From Bin87 sp965243255 (GTDB lineage: Bacteria; Chloroflexota; Dehalococcoidia; Lucifugimonadales; UBA3495), in the NCBI GenBank assembly GCA_965243255.1, contig CBDEUH010000004.1, positions 1 to 64,000 on the forward strand: DNA of 64,000 nt, in the 5' to 3' direction. The notes under the pieces are model-generated. The model had not been told where the DNA came from, ran no database searches, and saw nothing but the letters and a program-made list of their open reading frames with translations. Positions 17,042 to 25,686 of this stretch are shown here, piece after piece. How positions within the stretch are numbered: position 1 is the stretch's first letter; every line of letters starts with the position of its first letter. The position numbers and the translations under genes are program-made.

Positions 17042-18199
17042 TCAGGTCTTAAAGTGCGGTATCACCTCCGCCGAGAAGCGCCCCATCTGCTCCTTGAACT
17101 GCGCCGTAGTCGCCCCCATCGGGAAGGCCACCATGATCTGCTCCAGGCCCGGGTACCGGTCCTGCAGCTCCTCCAGGTAGGCCACCGTATCCTCCGGGCT
17201 GCCCGCGAACCAGGCCCGGTTGTCAATCACGTCCTGAAAGTGGCTGCCGGCGGCGATGTGCCGCGCCACTCCCCCGGGACCCGTGGCCGCAATCTGCTGG
17301 TCGCTGTAGCGCAGCATCCCCAGCGGCGCGGCAAACTTCACGTGCTCCTCAAACAGCGGCTCCAACTGGCGACGCGCTCCTGCAGTGGTGTCGTCCACCA
17401 TGGCCCACAGACCGATGCACAGGCCCTCGCCCAGCGCCAAATCCCGGCCGGCCCGCTGGTTCGCCGCCTGGTAACGATGTACCCACTCGTCCACGTACTC
17501 CTGCCCCGTGCCCAGGATCACGCCCTTGATTCCCCACCGGGCCATGAAGTCCAGCGCCCGGTCCGACGCGCTGACGATGGGCTGCCAAACTTCCACCGGC
17601 TGCGTCCTGGGACGCGGTACCAGCGTAACCTCTTTAAGATCATAGCCGCGGTAGGGAATATCCGGCGGGATGGTGTAATGCTTGCCTTGGTGTGAGAACG
17701 CCTCACTGTTGAAGGCTTTCATCATGACTTCGAACTGCTCTTCAAACAACCCCCGGTTGGCGTCGCCGTCAATCATCGGCGCACCGAAGGACTCGACCTC
17801 GCGGGTGTGATAGCCCCGACCAATGCCAAATACCACGCGACCTTCGGTAAGGATGTCCACCATGGCGAAGTCCTCGGCCAGGCGGATGGGATGCCACATC
17901 GGCAGGATGTTGAACCCGCAGCCGAACTTGATGCGCTTGGTGTGCTGGGCCAGGTACTGGCTCATGATCAGCAGGTTGGGGATGCACTCATAGCCCTCCC
18001 GCTGGAAGTGGTGCTCCGCCATCCACAGGATGTCAAAACCCAAATCGTCCAGGAACACCGCCGCCTGCCTGGCAATGTCCAGGGCGATGGACAGTCGGTC
18101 GTTGTCGTACCAGCGGTCATTGGCGGGAGTGCCGTCAAAGCCGATGCCGTCGCCTTCCAGAACGTGCCCGGCGTAGAGCACGGAAAAATCTTTAATCAT
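17042..18199 (-). CDS. LLM-class flavin-dependent monooxygenase (luciferase-like)
   Basis: The 385-residue protein belongs to the bacterial luciferase-like family. Diagnostic stretches are DDLGFDILWMAEHHFQREGYECIPN (residues about 51-75), LTEGRVVFGIGRGYHTREVESFG near 118, and a C-terminal GSPEDTVAYLEELQDRYPGLEQIMVAFPMG. These enzymes use reduced FMN or F420 and O2 to oxidise organic substrates. Whether this one uses FMN or F420 is not evident. It is a single gene on the minus strand, back to back with serA on the plus strand, and its start is supported by GAGG ten bases upstream. LLM families are greatly expanded in some marine Chloroflexota, where they are thought to attack recalcitrant organic matter. 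Confidence 0.85.
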   Translation of the reverse strand: MIKDFSVLYAGHVLEGDGIGFDGTPANDRWYDNDRLSIALDIARQAAVFLDDLGFDILWMAEHHFQREGYECIPNLLIMSQYLAQHTKRIKFGCGFNILPMWHPIRLAEDFAMVDILTEGRVVFGIGRGYHTREVESFGAPMIDGDANRGLFEEQFEVMMKAFNSEAFSHQGKHYTIPPDIPYRGYDLKEVTLVPRPRTQPVEVWQPIVSASDRALDFMARWGIKGVILGTGQEYVDEWVHRYQAANQRAGRDLALGEGLCIGLWAMVDDTTAGARRQLEPLFEEHVKFAAPLGMLRYSDQQIAATGPGGVARHIAAGSHFQDVIDNRAWFAGSPEDTVAYLEELQDRYPGLEQIMVAFPMGATTAQFKEQMGRFSAEVIPHFKT

Positions 18200-18262
18200 G
18201 GTGATTGCCTCGCAATACGGCGTCCTTCTTACTGGCTCGAATCTCGGTGCGTGGTGGCGCGG

Positions 18263-18291
18263 CTGACAGTGATGTACCTTTGTGCTACCAT
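18263..18291 (+). promoter_or_regulatory. Promoter candidate for serA
   Basis: CTGACA (18263-18268), a 17-base spacer ending in TGTGC, and TACCAT (18286-18291) give a sigma-70 promoter with an extended -10. It reads into serA through a leader of about 125 bases. Confidence 0.5.
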
Positions 18292-18424
18292 CGATATGCT
18301 ACCACCGCCGGCAAAGGCTGTCATTGCGCCCCTGTACGATACCGGCCGGCTCGACCGCAGTAGCCCCTAAGTAATGTTGCGCCGGAGGCCGGCCTATGGC
18401 CTCGGCCGGAGGCTCCATCCTGTT

Positions 18425-20005
18425 ATGCCCAAAGTTCTGATTACCGACAACGTGGCCGCCGAAGGCATCGACCTGCTCAAGAATAGCCTGCCCGTCGATG
18501 TCAAGCGCGGCCTGTCCCCCGACGAACTCATTGCCGCCATCCCGGAATATGACGCTTTGGTGGTGCGCAGCGAAACCAAAGTTACCGAGCCGGTCATCGC
18601 CGCCGGCGCCAACCTCAAAGTCGTCGCTCGCGCCGGCATCGGCGTGGACAACATTGACCTGGAAGCCGCTACCCGCGCCGGCGTCGCCGTGGTCAACGCG
18701 CCCATCGGCAACACCGTGGCCGCTGCCGAGCATACCGTCGCCCTGATGCTGGCCCTGGCCCGCAACGTGCCCCAGGCTTATGCCTCCATGAAGGACGGAC
18801 AGTGGCAGCGTTCTGCGTTTATGGGCATTGAGGTGCGCAATAAGACCCTGGGCATCATCGGCCTGGGCCGCGTCGGCTCCGAAGTGGCTCGCCGCGCCGC
18901 CAGCTTCGGGATGCGATTAGTAGCCTACGACCCATTCGTCGCTCCCGACTTCGCTGCGCGCATGAATGTGTCGGTGATGCCGCTGGACGACGTGCTGGCG
19001 CAGGCCGACTTCATCACCCTGCACACGCCTCTGACGCCAGGTACCACCAAGCTGATATCCGCGCCCCAGCTGGCCATGATGAAACCCGATGCCCGCCTGA
19101 TTAACGTTGCCCGCGGCGAACTGGTGGACGAAGACGCCCTGTTGAAGGCCCTGGAAGACGGAAAGTTGGCCGGCGCCGCACTGGATGTTTTCACCAATGA
19201 ACCTCCCGGCGACTTGCCCTTGCTGAAGCATCCCAGGCTGGTCGCCACGCCCCACCTGGGGGCGTCCACTGAGGAGGCCCAACGCGAGGTTGCCATCGAA
19301 GCCGCCGAGCAGGTGCTGGCCGTGCTGGATGGGAAACCGGCCCGCAACACCGTCAACGCGCCCTTCGTGCCGCCGGAAGTGCACGCTATTCTCGCTCCCT
19401 ACGTTCCGGTGGCGTCTATGGTGGGCCGTCTGCTCACCAGCCTGGCCCAGGGGCAGTTCGTCGGCGTTACCCTGCGCTACCAGGGCGAAATTGCCGAGCA
19501 CAACACCGCTATCCTGAAAGCCGCCGCCCTGGTGGGCCTGCTTACCCCGGTGAGCGGCGAGGAGGCGGTCAACGTCATCAACGCGCCGGTGCTGGCCCAG
19601 CAGCGCGGCCTGCAAATTACCGAACAGACGTCTGCCGACAGTCGGGAGTACGCCAGCCTCATCACCGCCACGCTGCATACCACCGGCGATGACATTACCA
19701 TCGCCGGAACGTCAATGCGTGACGAACCCCATTTGGTACGGGTCAACGACTACTGGATGGACGTAGCACCGTCTGCCCCTTACCTGCTTTTCGTCGATAA
19801 CCAGGACCAGCCCGGCATCATCGGCGCAGTGGGCACCACGGCCGGCCGGCACAACATCAATATCAGCTTCATGGAAGTGGGCCGCATCGCCCCCCGGGGC
19901 CAGGCGATGATGGTGGTAGGCTCCGACGACCCCATATCCGAAGCGGTTCTGGCCGAAATCAAAGCCCTGCCCCAGGTTGATAACGCCCGAGTGGTGGGGA
20001 TGTAG
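18425..20005 (+). CDS. serA: D-3-phosphoglycerate dehydrogenase
   Basis: The 526-residue enzyme catalyses the first step of serine synthesis, oxidising 3-phosphoglycerate to 3-phosphohydroxypyruvate with NAD. It shows the long SerA type: substrate domain starting MPKVLITDNVAAEGIDLL, NAD Rossmann motif LGIIGLGRVGSEVARRA near residue 142, the catalytic Arg in NVARGELVDE near 232, the Glu in VFTNEPP and the His in ATPHLGASTEEAQ near 280. An intervening allosteric domain (about 315-450) and a C-terminal ACT domain with LLFVDNQDQPGIIGAVGTT follow. The ATG at 18425 matches the family N-terminus; an in-frame ATG at 18374 would add 17 unrelated residues. It stands alone with its own promoter. Confidence 0.95.
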   Translation: MPKVLITDNVAAEGIDLLKNSLPVDVKRGLSPDELIAAIPEYDALVVRSETKVTEPVIAAGANLKVVARAGIGVDNIDLEAATRAGVAVVNAPIGNTVAAAEHTVALMLALARNVPQAYASMKDGQWQRSAFMGIEVRNKTLGIIGLGRVGSEVARRAASFGMRLVAYDPFVAPDFAARMNVSVMPLDDVLAQADFITLHTPLTPGTTKLISAPQLAMMKPDARLINVARGELVDEDALLKALEDGKLAGAALDVFTNEPPGDLPLLKHPRLVATPHLGASTEEAQREVAIEAAEQVLAVLDGKPARNTVNAPFVPPEVHAILAPYVPVASMVGRLLTSLAQGQFVGVTLRYQGEIAEHNTAILKAAALVGLLTPVSGEEAVNVINAPVLAQQRGLQITEQTSADSREYASLITATLHTTGDDITIAGTSMRDEPHLVRVNDYWMDVAPSAPYLLFVDNQDQPGIIGAVGTTAGRHNINISFMEVGRIAPRGQAMMVVGSDDPISEAVLAEIKALPQVDNARVVGM

Positions 20006-20084
20006 GGAACTGGACATAGACAAACCGGGCCTGTCGCTGTAAAAATGCAGGCGCAGCACCTTTCAACATACCGGAGATGACATC

Positions 20085-21137
20085 ATGGCAGACCGCATCG
20101 CAATTATGGGCCCCGGCGCCGTCGGCAGCTACGTGGGCGCTTTCCTGGTCCAGGCCGGCGAGGACGACATCACCTTCATTGATATGTGGCCCGAGCACGT
20201 GGAGAAAATGCGCGCCGAGGGCCTCCGTGCCAGCGGCAGCCAGGGCGACTTCACCGTGCCCGTCAACGCCATGCACCTCACCGACGCTCAGAACATCACC
20301 GAGCCTTTCGACTACGCTTTCATCACCGTCAAGTCCTACGATACCGAGTGGGCGACCCACTTCATCAAGCGGTACGTGAAGGACGATGGCGCATTCGTAT
20401 CCATTCAAAACTGCTGGAACGACCCCACCATCGCCGACATCGTCGGCGCCGAGCGGCAGTTGGGCTGCATCGCTTCCCACATTGAAGTGGCATTGTGGGA
20501 ACCTGCTCACGTCAACCGGGGCGGCGCGCCCGGCCGCGACCACGGGCACACGGTCTTCCGTGTGGGCGAATTCACCGGCGCAATTACCGCGCGCTCCGAG
20601 GCTCTCGCCGCCAAGTTGGACCACATTGACGCTGCCTACGCCACCGACAACCTGCCGGGCGAACGCTGGGCCAAGCTCTGCCAAAACGGCATGGGCAACG
20701 CCATCTCCGCCATGAGCCAGATGGGCAGCCAGGAAATGGCCGGCGACGCACGCATCCGCCGCATCCGCATCAACCTGGCCAAGGAGGGCGCGCAGGTCGG
20801 GCTGGCCCAGAGCCTTAAGGTCGTGTCCATCAACGGCACTCCGGCGGAAACCTGGGCCGAGGCCGACCGGGGAGACGTCTTCGAGGAACTGGATGGCAAA
20901 CTGTCTGAGGCCGGTGGCCGCGTCAACTGGCTGGCTTCCATGGCCCAGGACGTGCACAAGGGCCGCAAGTCCGAGGTGGACTTCATGAACGGCCTCATCT
21001 GTGAAAAGGGCCGCGAGACCGGCGTGGCGACGCCTTACCACGATGCCATCGTTGAGGCCATGCGCCTGGTGGACAGCAAGTCCGTCGCGCCCGGCCCTGA
21101 AAACGTTGACCGCATCATTCGCGCCGTAGAGGGATGA
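20085..21137 (+). CDS. Ketopantoate reductase-like (ApbA/PanE family) dehydrogenase
   Basis: The 350-residue protein opens with IAIMGPGAVGSYVGAFLVQAG, a GxGxxG NAD(P) motif, and has the PanE-family DYAFITVKSYDTEWA segment near residue 78 and a helical C-terminal domain with WAKLCQNGMGNAISAMSQMG near 198, which includes the catalytic Lys. True PanE reduces ketopantoate in CoA synthesis, but the family is broad and this copy is about 50 residues longer than E. coli PanE. A stand-alone pantothenate role is therefore uncertain; it may act on another 2-oxo acid. A GGAGATG precedes the start, and the stop codon is one base before the next gene, so the two are translationally linked. Confidence 0.75.
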   Translation: MADRIAIMGPGAVGSYVGAFLVQAGEDDITFIDMWPEHVEKMRAEGLRASGSQGDFTVPVNAMHLTDAQNITEPFDYAFITVKSYDTEWATHFIKRYVKDDGAFVSIQNCWNDPTIADIVGAERQLGCIASHIEVALWEPAHVNRGGAPGRDHGHTVFRVGEFTGAITARSEALAAKLDHIDAAYATDNLPGERWAKLCQNGMGNAISAMSQMGSQEMAGDARIRRIRINLAKEGAQVGLAQSLKVVSINGTPAETWAEADRGDVFEELDGKLSEAGGRVNWLASMAQDVHKGRKSEVDFMNGLICEKGRETGVATPYHDAIVEAMRLVDSKSVAPGPENVDRIIRAVEG

Positions 21138-21138
21138 T

Positions 21139-21630
21139 ATGTACATCACCGTTGAACCCGCCGGCCTGATGATGCACACCGTCAAGTTGGTATTCGACCC
21201 GTCGGACCCGGCGGCGGAAGACCAGCAGGTGCGTGATTATCTAAGCGAGCATGAACTTGAGCCGCGCTACCACTGGTTCGCCGAAATCGATGGACTGGAA
21301 GGCCGGGAGTGTGAAATCATGCAGTTTGGCGGCTGCTATCTGGGCCGCAACCTGCAAAACATCGGCCTGATCCAGCGGCGTGTAGTGGAAGAAGAGCTGC
21401 TAACCGTCGAGATAGAGCGACACGTCGCCGCTGGCAATCTCGCCGCCCTGGACGACGCATCCGAGCCCCAGCGGCAGAGCGTCATCGCCGCTCTCATCGA
21501 AGAGTTCCGCGTGGAAGAGAGCTTCGGCATGAACGACGACAACGAGCTGAAGGCGACGGTGGACTTGGCCGCCTTGCAGGACGCAGCCGCACGCGCTCTG
21601 GCCTCCGCCCTTGGCCAGGACCGTCAATGA
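21139..21630 (+). CDS. Protein of unknown function linked to the ketopantoate reductase-like gene
   Basis: The 163-residue acidic protein begins at the ATG one base after the upstream stop codon, which argues for coupled translation. It has no signal peptide or membrane segment. The middle contains FAEIDGLEGRECEIMQFGGCYLGRN with two cysteines, and the C-terminal half is predicted helical and rich in Ala, Glu and Asp. I do not recognise a family. Its position suggests it helps or accompanies the upstream dehydrogenase. Confidence 0.6.
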   Translation: MYITVEPAGLMMHTVKLVFDPSDPAAEDQQVRDYLSEHELEPRYHWFAEIDGLEGRECEIMQFGGCYLGRNLQNIGLIQRRVVEEELLTVEIERHVAAGNLAALDDASEPQRQSVIAALIEEFRVEESFGMNDDNELKATVDLAALQDAAARALASALGQDRQ

Positions 21631-21726
21631 TCGCCAGCCCCCGGTACAGCCGATTGGCGACCGGACGATAATCTCCGTCGGGTACCGTCAATTGCTGTGA
21701 AACATCGCAAGGGGTGCGAAAAATAA

Positions 21727-21800
21727 TGGAGCGGGCGATGGGAATCGAACCCACGTAGCCAGCTTGGAAGGCTGGGGCTTTACCACTAAGCTACGCCCGC
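21727..21800 (-). tRNA. tRNA-Gly(TCC)
   Basis: On the minus strand the acceptor arm GCGGGCG pairs with CGCCCGC, followed by discriminator T and an encoded CCA. The anticodon arm is CCAGC-CTTCCAA-GCTGG with anticodon TCC, and the T arm contains GTTCGATTC. It reads GGA (and GGG by wobble). Confidence 0.95.
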
Positions 21801-21811
21801 TCAGCGGTTCC

Positions 21812-21817
21812 ATTATA
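21812..21817 (-). promoter_or_regulatory. -10 box for tRNA-Gly
   Basis: A perfect TATAAT on the minus strand lies 11 bases upstream of the mature tRNA 5' end. No clear -35 hexamer sits at the right distance. Confidence 0.4.
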
Positions 21818-21857
21818 CCCTAGATACCTCGACCGATATGTTGACGATGGACGTCCT

Positions 21858-22328
21858 ATGACGAAAACCATCTACCTGGCCAATCCTTACGGCTTTTCCG
21901 AGCAGCAAAAAAGCGCCCTGTTGCCACCCATTATCACTGCCCTGGAAAGCTTGGGCCTGGAAGTGTGGGAACCCTTTGAGCGCAATAATCAGGTGGACTT
22001 CCAGCAAGCGGGTTGGGCCTACCTTGTCGGTCAAAAAGACTTCGCCGACGTGGTTGCGGCCGACGCCATCTTTGCCGTGGTCAATGGGGCGCCACCTGAC
22101 GAGGGTGTGATGGTAGAGTTGGGTATGGCTATAGCTCTGGGCAAGCCTACTTTCCTGTTCCGCGACGATTTCCGCCGAGTTACAGATAGCGAGGAGTATC
22201 CACTGAACCTGATGCTGTTCACGGGAATACCCGAACGGGATTGGCGGCATTACTATTACACTTCCGTTGGCGAAATTACCGCACCCGATAAAGCGCTGGC
22301 CAAGTGGGCCTCGGCAACGAACGGCTGA
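21858..22328 (+). CDS. Nucleoside 2-deoxyribosyltransferase family protein
   Basis: The 156-residue protein starts KTIYLANPYGFSEQQK, the family's first strand and substrate loop. It contains GAPPDEGVMVELGMAIALGKPTF (around residues 77-99), where the Asp and Glu are the ribose-binding and nucleophilic residues of nucleoside deoxyribosyltransferases. Members swap bases between deoxynucleosides or hydrolyse deoxynucleoside monophosphates. Length is typical. It is followed after 17 bases by the nitronate monooxygenase gene, but there is no obvious metabolic link. Whether it is a transferase or an N-glycosidase cannot be told. Confidence 0.8.
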   Translation: MTKTIYLANPYGFSEQQKSALLPPIITALESLGLEVWEPFERNNQVDFQQAGWAYLVGQKDFADVVAADAIFAVVNGAPPDEGVMVELGMAIALGKPTFLFRDDFRRVTDSEEYPLNLMLFTGIPERDWRHYYYTSVGEITAPDKALAKWASATNG

Positions 22329-22345
22329 ATTTGGGCTACGCCGCG

Positions 22346-23320
22346 ATGGTTCGAACCCGTTTCACGGAACTGCTGGGCTTGGACTATCCCGCGATGTCCG
22401 CGCCAATGAGCAACCACAGCGGCGGGCGGTTGGCGGCTGCGGTTTCTGTGGCCGGCGGCCTGGGAACCTTCGGCGGCAGCAACGGCTTCGGCGCCGATTG
22501 GTTCAAGAAGCAGATCGCGTTCATACGCGCCCAAACCGAACGGCCTTTTGGCGTCGGCTTCATCACACAGCTGATTGAAGGCGCTCCAGAGAACTTCGAG
22601 ATTGCCTTGGGCGAGCATGTCCCAGTGTTGACATTTTCCTTCGCCGACCCGCGCCCTTGGATTGGGCGGGCTCAGGATGCCGGCGCTGTTGTCATTTGTC
22701 AGGTACAGACCCCAGAGGCGGCGCAAATCGCCCTGCACGCCGGGGCTGACGTTCTGCTGGCCCAGGGCAACGAAGCCGGCGGCCACACTGGTGAGATGAA
22801 CCTGTTGCCCTTGCTGGTTGAGTTGGTGGAACGGTATCCGGACACTCCCGTGTTGGCGGCCGGAGGCATCACCTCAGGGAGGGCGTTGGCCGCCGTGCTA
22901 GCCGCAGGAGCAGAGGGAGCATCCTTGGGCACGGCTCTACTGGCGACACCGGAGGCGGTGGAAGTACCGGCGACTTTCAAGGAGCAAATCCTGCGCTCGA
23001 GTGGTCAGGACACTGCCTACACCAGGCTCTATGACATGCTGGGAGATGACCCTTGGCCCGAGGGCATCGCCGGCCGCGTGTATCGCAACTTGCTGGTGTG
23101 CCAATGGCACGGCAGGGATGACGAGGTTCTGGCCAGGCGGGAAGAACTGGCCGCAGACGCCGCGGCAGCCCGCGCCATTGGCGACCCCGAGCTCGCCTCA
23201 GTCTATATGGGCCAGGGAGTCGGCCAGGTGAAGACGATCCGGCCGGCCGCAGAGGTGATGCGTGACATCTGCCGGAACGCCGAGCAAATTCTCGCTTCCG
23301 GATTGCCTCGGACGTTCTGA
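22346..23320 (+). CDS. Nitronate monooxygenase (NMO/2-nitropropane dioxygenase family)
   Basis: The 324-residue FMN enzyme shows the NMO barrel pattern: PAMSAPMSNHSGGRLAAAVSVAGGLGTFGG near the N-terminus binds FMN phosphate, DVLLAQGNEAGGHTG near residue 135 carries the conserved His, and VLAAGGITSGRALAAVLAAGAEGASLGTALLATPEA completes the FMN site. The family oxidises nitronates such as propionate 3-nitronate, although many members have unknown substrates. The ATG at 22346 gives the standard N-terminus (MVRTRFTELLGLDYPA); the frame extends upstream into the preceding gene but without family similarity. Confidence 0.85.
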   Translation: MVRTRFTELLGLDYPAMSAPMSNHSGGRLAAAVSVAGGLGTFGGSNGFGADWFKKQIAFIRAQTERPFGVGFITQLIEGAPENFEIALGEHVPVLTFSFADPRPWIGRAQDAGAVVICQVQTPEAAQIALHAGADVLLAQGNEAGGHTGEMNLLPLLVELVERYPDTPVLAAGGITSGRALAAVLAAGAEGASLGTALLATPEAVEVPATFKEQILRSSGQDTAYTRLYDMLGDDPWPEGIAGRVYRNLLVCQWHGRDDEVLARREELAADAAAARAIGDPELASVYMGQGVGQVKTIRPAAEVMRDICRNAEQILASGLPRTF

Positions 23321-23352
23321 GTTGCGTACCCAGTTGCGCTGGGATAGACTGG

Positions 23353-23371
23353 CCGGTACACATCGTACCGG
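23353..23371. promoter_or_regulatory. Perfect 7-bp inverted repeat upstream of the acyl-CoA dehydrogenase gene
   Basis: CCGGTAC and GTACCGG flank a 5-base spacer, 21 bases before the GTG start. The arms could be an operator for a dimeric regulator. There is no T-run after it, so a terminator is unlikely. Confidence 0.35.
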
Positions 23372-23392
23372 TACAGCACAGGAGCCGTTGTA

Positions 23393-24568
23393 GTGACCAC
23401 CATTATCAAAACCCCTGAGGAGGCCCGTTCGCAGATTGTCAGCATGGTGCGGGACTTCGTGCGCCAGGAAGTGGAACCTGTCGCCGCCGAGCATGACGCA
23501 GAAGACACCGTCCCCTACGACCTCATCGACCAGATGAAAGAGCTTGGGTTGTTTGGCATTAACGTGCCTGAAGAATTCGGCGGCATGGGGCTGGATTACA
23601 CCACCTTTGCCATGATTTTTGAGGAAATCAGCAAGGGTTACATGGCGCTTACCGGCGCCCTGGGCACACACCACATCCTCACCTACACCTTGGCCAACTA
23701 TGGCACTGCCGAGCAGCAGCAGCGCTTTCTCCCCCGTTTGGCGAGCGGCGAAATTCGCGGCGGCCTCGCTCTAACCGAGCCCGGCGGCGGCAGCGACGTC
23801 GGCGCCCTGCAAACCCGCGCGGTGAAGGATGGCGAGGAATACGTCATCAACGGCTCCAAGATGTTCATTACCAACGCCGACTCTGGCGACGCATTTTGCT
23901 TGCTGGCTCGCACCGACCCTGACCCTTCTATCAAGCACCGTGGATTGTCCGCCTTTGTCATCGAAAAGGACGGTAGTCCAGGCTTCAAAGTAGGTCGTCA
24001 TCTGGATAAGTTGGGCTACCGGGGGTTGGATACTTGCGAGCTGTTCTTTGAGGACTTTCGCATCCCGGCTGAAAATCTGATTGGCGGCGAGGAAGACGTG
24101 GGGTTCGGCCAGGTGATGAGCGGGCTGGAAACCGGCCGCATCAACGTGGCCGCGCGGGCCGTGGGAGTGGCCCAGGCTGCGCTGGACGCCTCCATGCGCT
24201 ACGTGCAGCAGCGTGAAACCTTCGGGCAGCCCATCAGCCAGCACCAGGCCATCCAGCTGAAAATCGCCGATATGGCCACCAAGATACAAGCAGCCCGACT
24301 GCTGGTTTATGACGCCGCTGCCAAGAAAGACAGCGGTGAGCGCATCGACTTGGAATCTGGTATGGCCAAGCTCTTCGCCAGCGAAATTTGCGGCGAGGTC
24401 GCCATGGAAGCCATGCGCATCCACGGTGGGTATGGCTATACCAAAGACTTCCCGGTGGAGCGCTACTACCGCGACGCGCCGCTCATGATTATTGGCGAAG
24501 GAACCAACGAAATAATGCGGCTCGTAATCGCCCGCCAACTGCTCCGCCGGCCGGAGTATCAGCTGTAG
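23393..24568 (+). CDS. Acyl-CoA dehydrogenase
   Basis: The 391-residue flavoenzyme has all standard acyl-CoA dehydrogenase landmarks: GLALTEPGGGSDVGALQTRA near residue 124 for FAD and substrate binding, YVINGSKMFITNA, FGQPISQHQAIQLKIADM near 277, and a C-terminal MRIHGGYGYTKDFPVERYYRDAPLMIIGEGTNEI whose Glu in GEGTNE is the catalytic base position. It desaturates acyl-CoA thioesters and feeds electrons to ETF. The start is GTG with GGAG seven to eight bases upstream. It is followed by selD and a molybdopterin oxidoreductase on the same strand with short gaps. Chain-length preference cannot be inferred. Confidence 0.9.
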   Translation: MTTIIKTPEEARSQIVSMVRDFVRQEVEPVAAEHDAEDTVPYDLIDQMKELGLFGINVPEEFGGMGLDYTTFAMIFEEISKGYMALTGALGTHHILTYTLANYGTAEQQQRFLPRLASGEIRGGLALTEPGGGSDVGALQTRAVKDGEEYVINGSKMFITNADSGDAFCLLARTDPDPSIKHRGLSAFVIEKDGSPGFKVGRHLDKLGYRGLDTCELFFEDFRIPAENLIGGEEDVGFGQVMSGLETGRINVAARAVGVAQAALDASMRYVQQRETFGQPISQHQAIQLKIADMATKIQAARLLVYDAAAKKDSGERIDLESGMAKLFASEICGEVAMEAMRIHGGYGYTKDFPVERYYRDAPLMIIGEGTNEIMRLVIARQLLRRPEYQL

Positions 24569-24613
24569 CGGGTCACCCATGCCGGCTGTTCGCTTTGAAA
24601 GAGGGAATACTAC

Positions 24614-25666
24614 ATGACGCAAATCGAAACCCCCATCCGCCTGACCGAGCTGTCGCACTGCGCTGGTTGAGCCGCCAAGCTGAGTCTGGAGGACCTGGGC
24701 CAGGTCCTGAGCTATGTCCCGCTGCTGTCGCATCCCGACCTGCTGGTGGGCGCCGAGACCGGGGACGACGCTGCCGTCTATAGGCTGAACGATGATACTG
24801 CGCTCATCGTAACGGTGGACTTCTTCCCGCCTATCACCGATGACCCCTACGAGTTCGGGGCCATCGCCGCCGCCAACTCTCTGTCCGACGTGTACGCCAT
24901 GGGCGGCAAGCCCCTTATTGCCCTGAACGTGGTGGGTTTTCCCGCTTCACTGGACAAGGAGATTCTTGGCAAGACCCTCCAGGGAGGCTACGCCAAGGCC
25001 GCTGAGGCCGAGTGTCTTATCGTCGGCGGTCACACCGTGGACGACCCGGAACCCAAGTACGGCCTCTCCGTCATCGGCGTTGTTGAACCTGGTAAGCAGG
25101 TCAGCAATGCGAACGCCAAGCCCGGAGACGTTCTGGTGCTCAGTAAACCCATCGGAACCGGTATTATCACTACTGCCGGCAAACAGGGCATCGCTGATCC
25201 CAAGGTGCTGGCCGGGGCGGTGGAAACCATGGCGGCGTTGAACCGACCGGCGGCGCAAGCGATGGTGACAGTGGGTGTCAACGCGGCCACGGACATTACC
25301 GGGTTCGGACTGCTGGGCCACCTGAAGAGCATGGTGAAAGGCAGCGGCGTGGCTGCGGAAGTGAACTTGTCTGCTTTGCCGGTGCTTCCCGGCGTTCGCG
25401 GGTTGTTGGAGCAGGGAGTGGCGCCCGGCGGCACGCATCGCAACGTCAGCAGCGTCAATGATGTGGTGAACTGGGACGAGTCACTGACTGACGAAGACCG
25501 GATGCTACTGTGCGACGCTCAGACCTCCGGCGGCCTACTGATGTCGACTCCCGCCGAGCGCGTCGACGCTTTGGTGGCTACATTGCAAGAAGAGGGCGCT
25601 CAGTGCGCCGCCATTGTCGGCCGTATCACCGAAGGGCCGGCGGGAACGATAGTCGCCACACCGTGA
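24614..25666 (+). CDS. selD: Selenide, water dikinase with selenocysteine at the active site (in-frame UGA, codon 19)
   Basis: SelD makes selenophosphate from selenide and ATP for selenocysteine and selenouridine synthesis. From the ATG at 24614 the frame reads LTELSHCAG, then TGA at 24668-24670, then AAKLSLEDLGQVL and on without another stop for 350 residues. The UGA falls exactly where SelD enzymes carry the catalytic Cys or Sec, with the essential Lys three residues later (K22). Downstream motifs ETGDDAAVYRL, TVDFFPPITDDPYEFGAIAAANSLSDVYAMGG and GFGLLGHL are classic SelD. Automated calling would start too late, at 24746, and lose the active site. Cys16 next to Sec19 makes a CxxU pair. The genome must also encode SelA, SelB and tRNA-Sec, none of which is in this window. 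Confidence 0.92.
24668..24707 (+). promoter_or_regulatory. Selenocysteine UGA codon and SECIS-like hairpin in selD
   Basis: The UGA (24668-24670) is followed after 20 bases by a perfect 7-bp stem, GGACCTG at 24691-24697 and CAGGTCC at 24701-24707, closing a GGC loop. The distance and the G at the start of the loop fit what is known of bacterial SECIS elements read by SelB. The hairpin is inside the coding sequence, as bacteria require. Confidence 0.7.
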
Positions 25667-25686
25667 ATCCATCCGGAGGATTTCTG

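Noticed and set aside
24746..25666. A shorter selD starting at 24746
   Set aside because: It would lack the catalytic Sec/Cys and the essential Lys. The upstream frame has a perfect SelD N-terminus interrupted only by the UGA.
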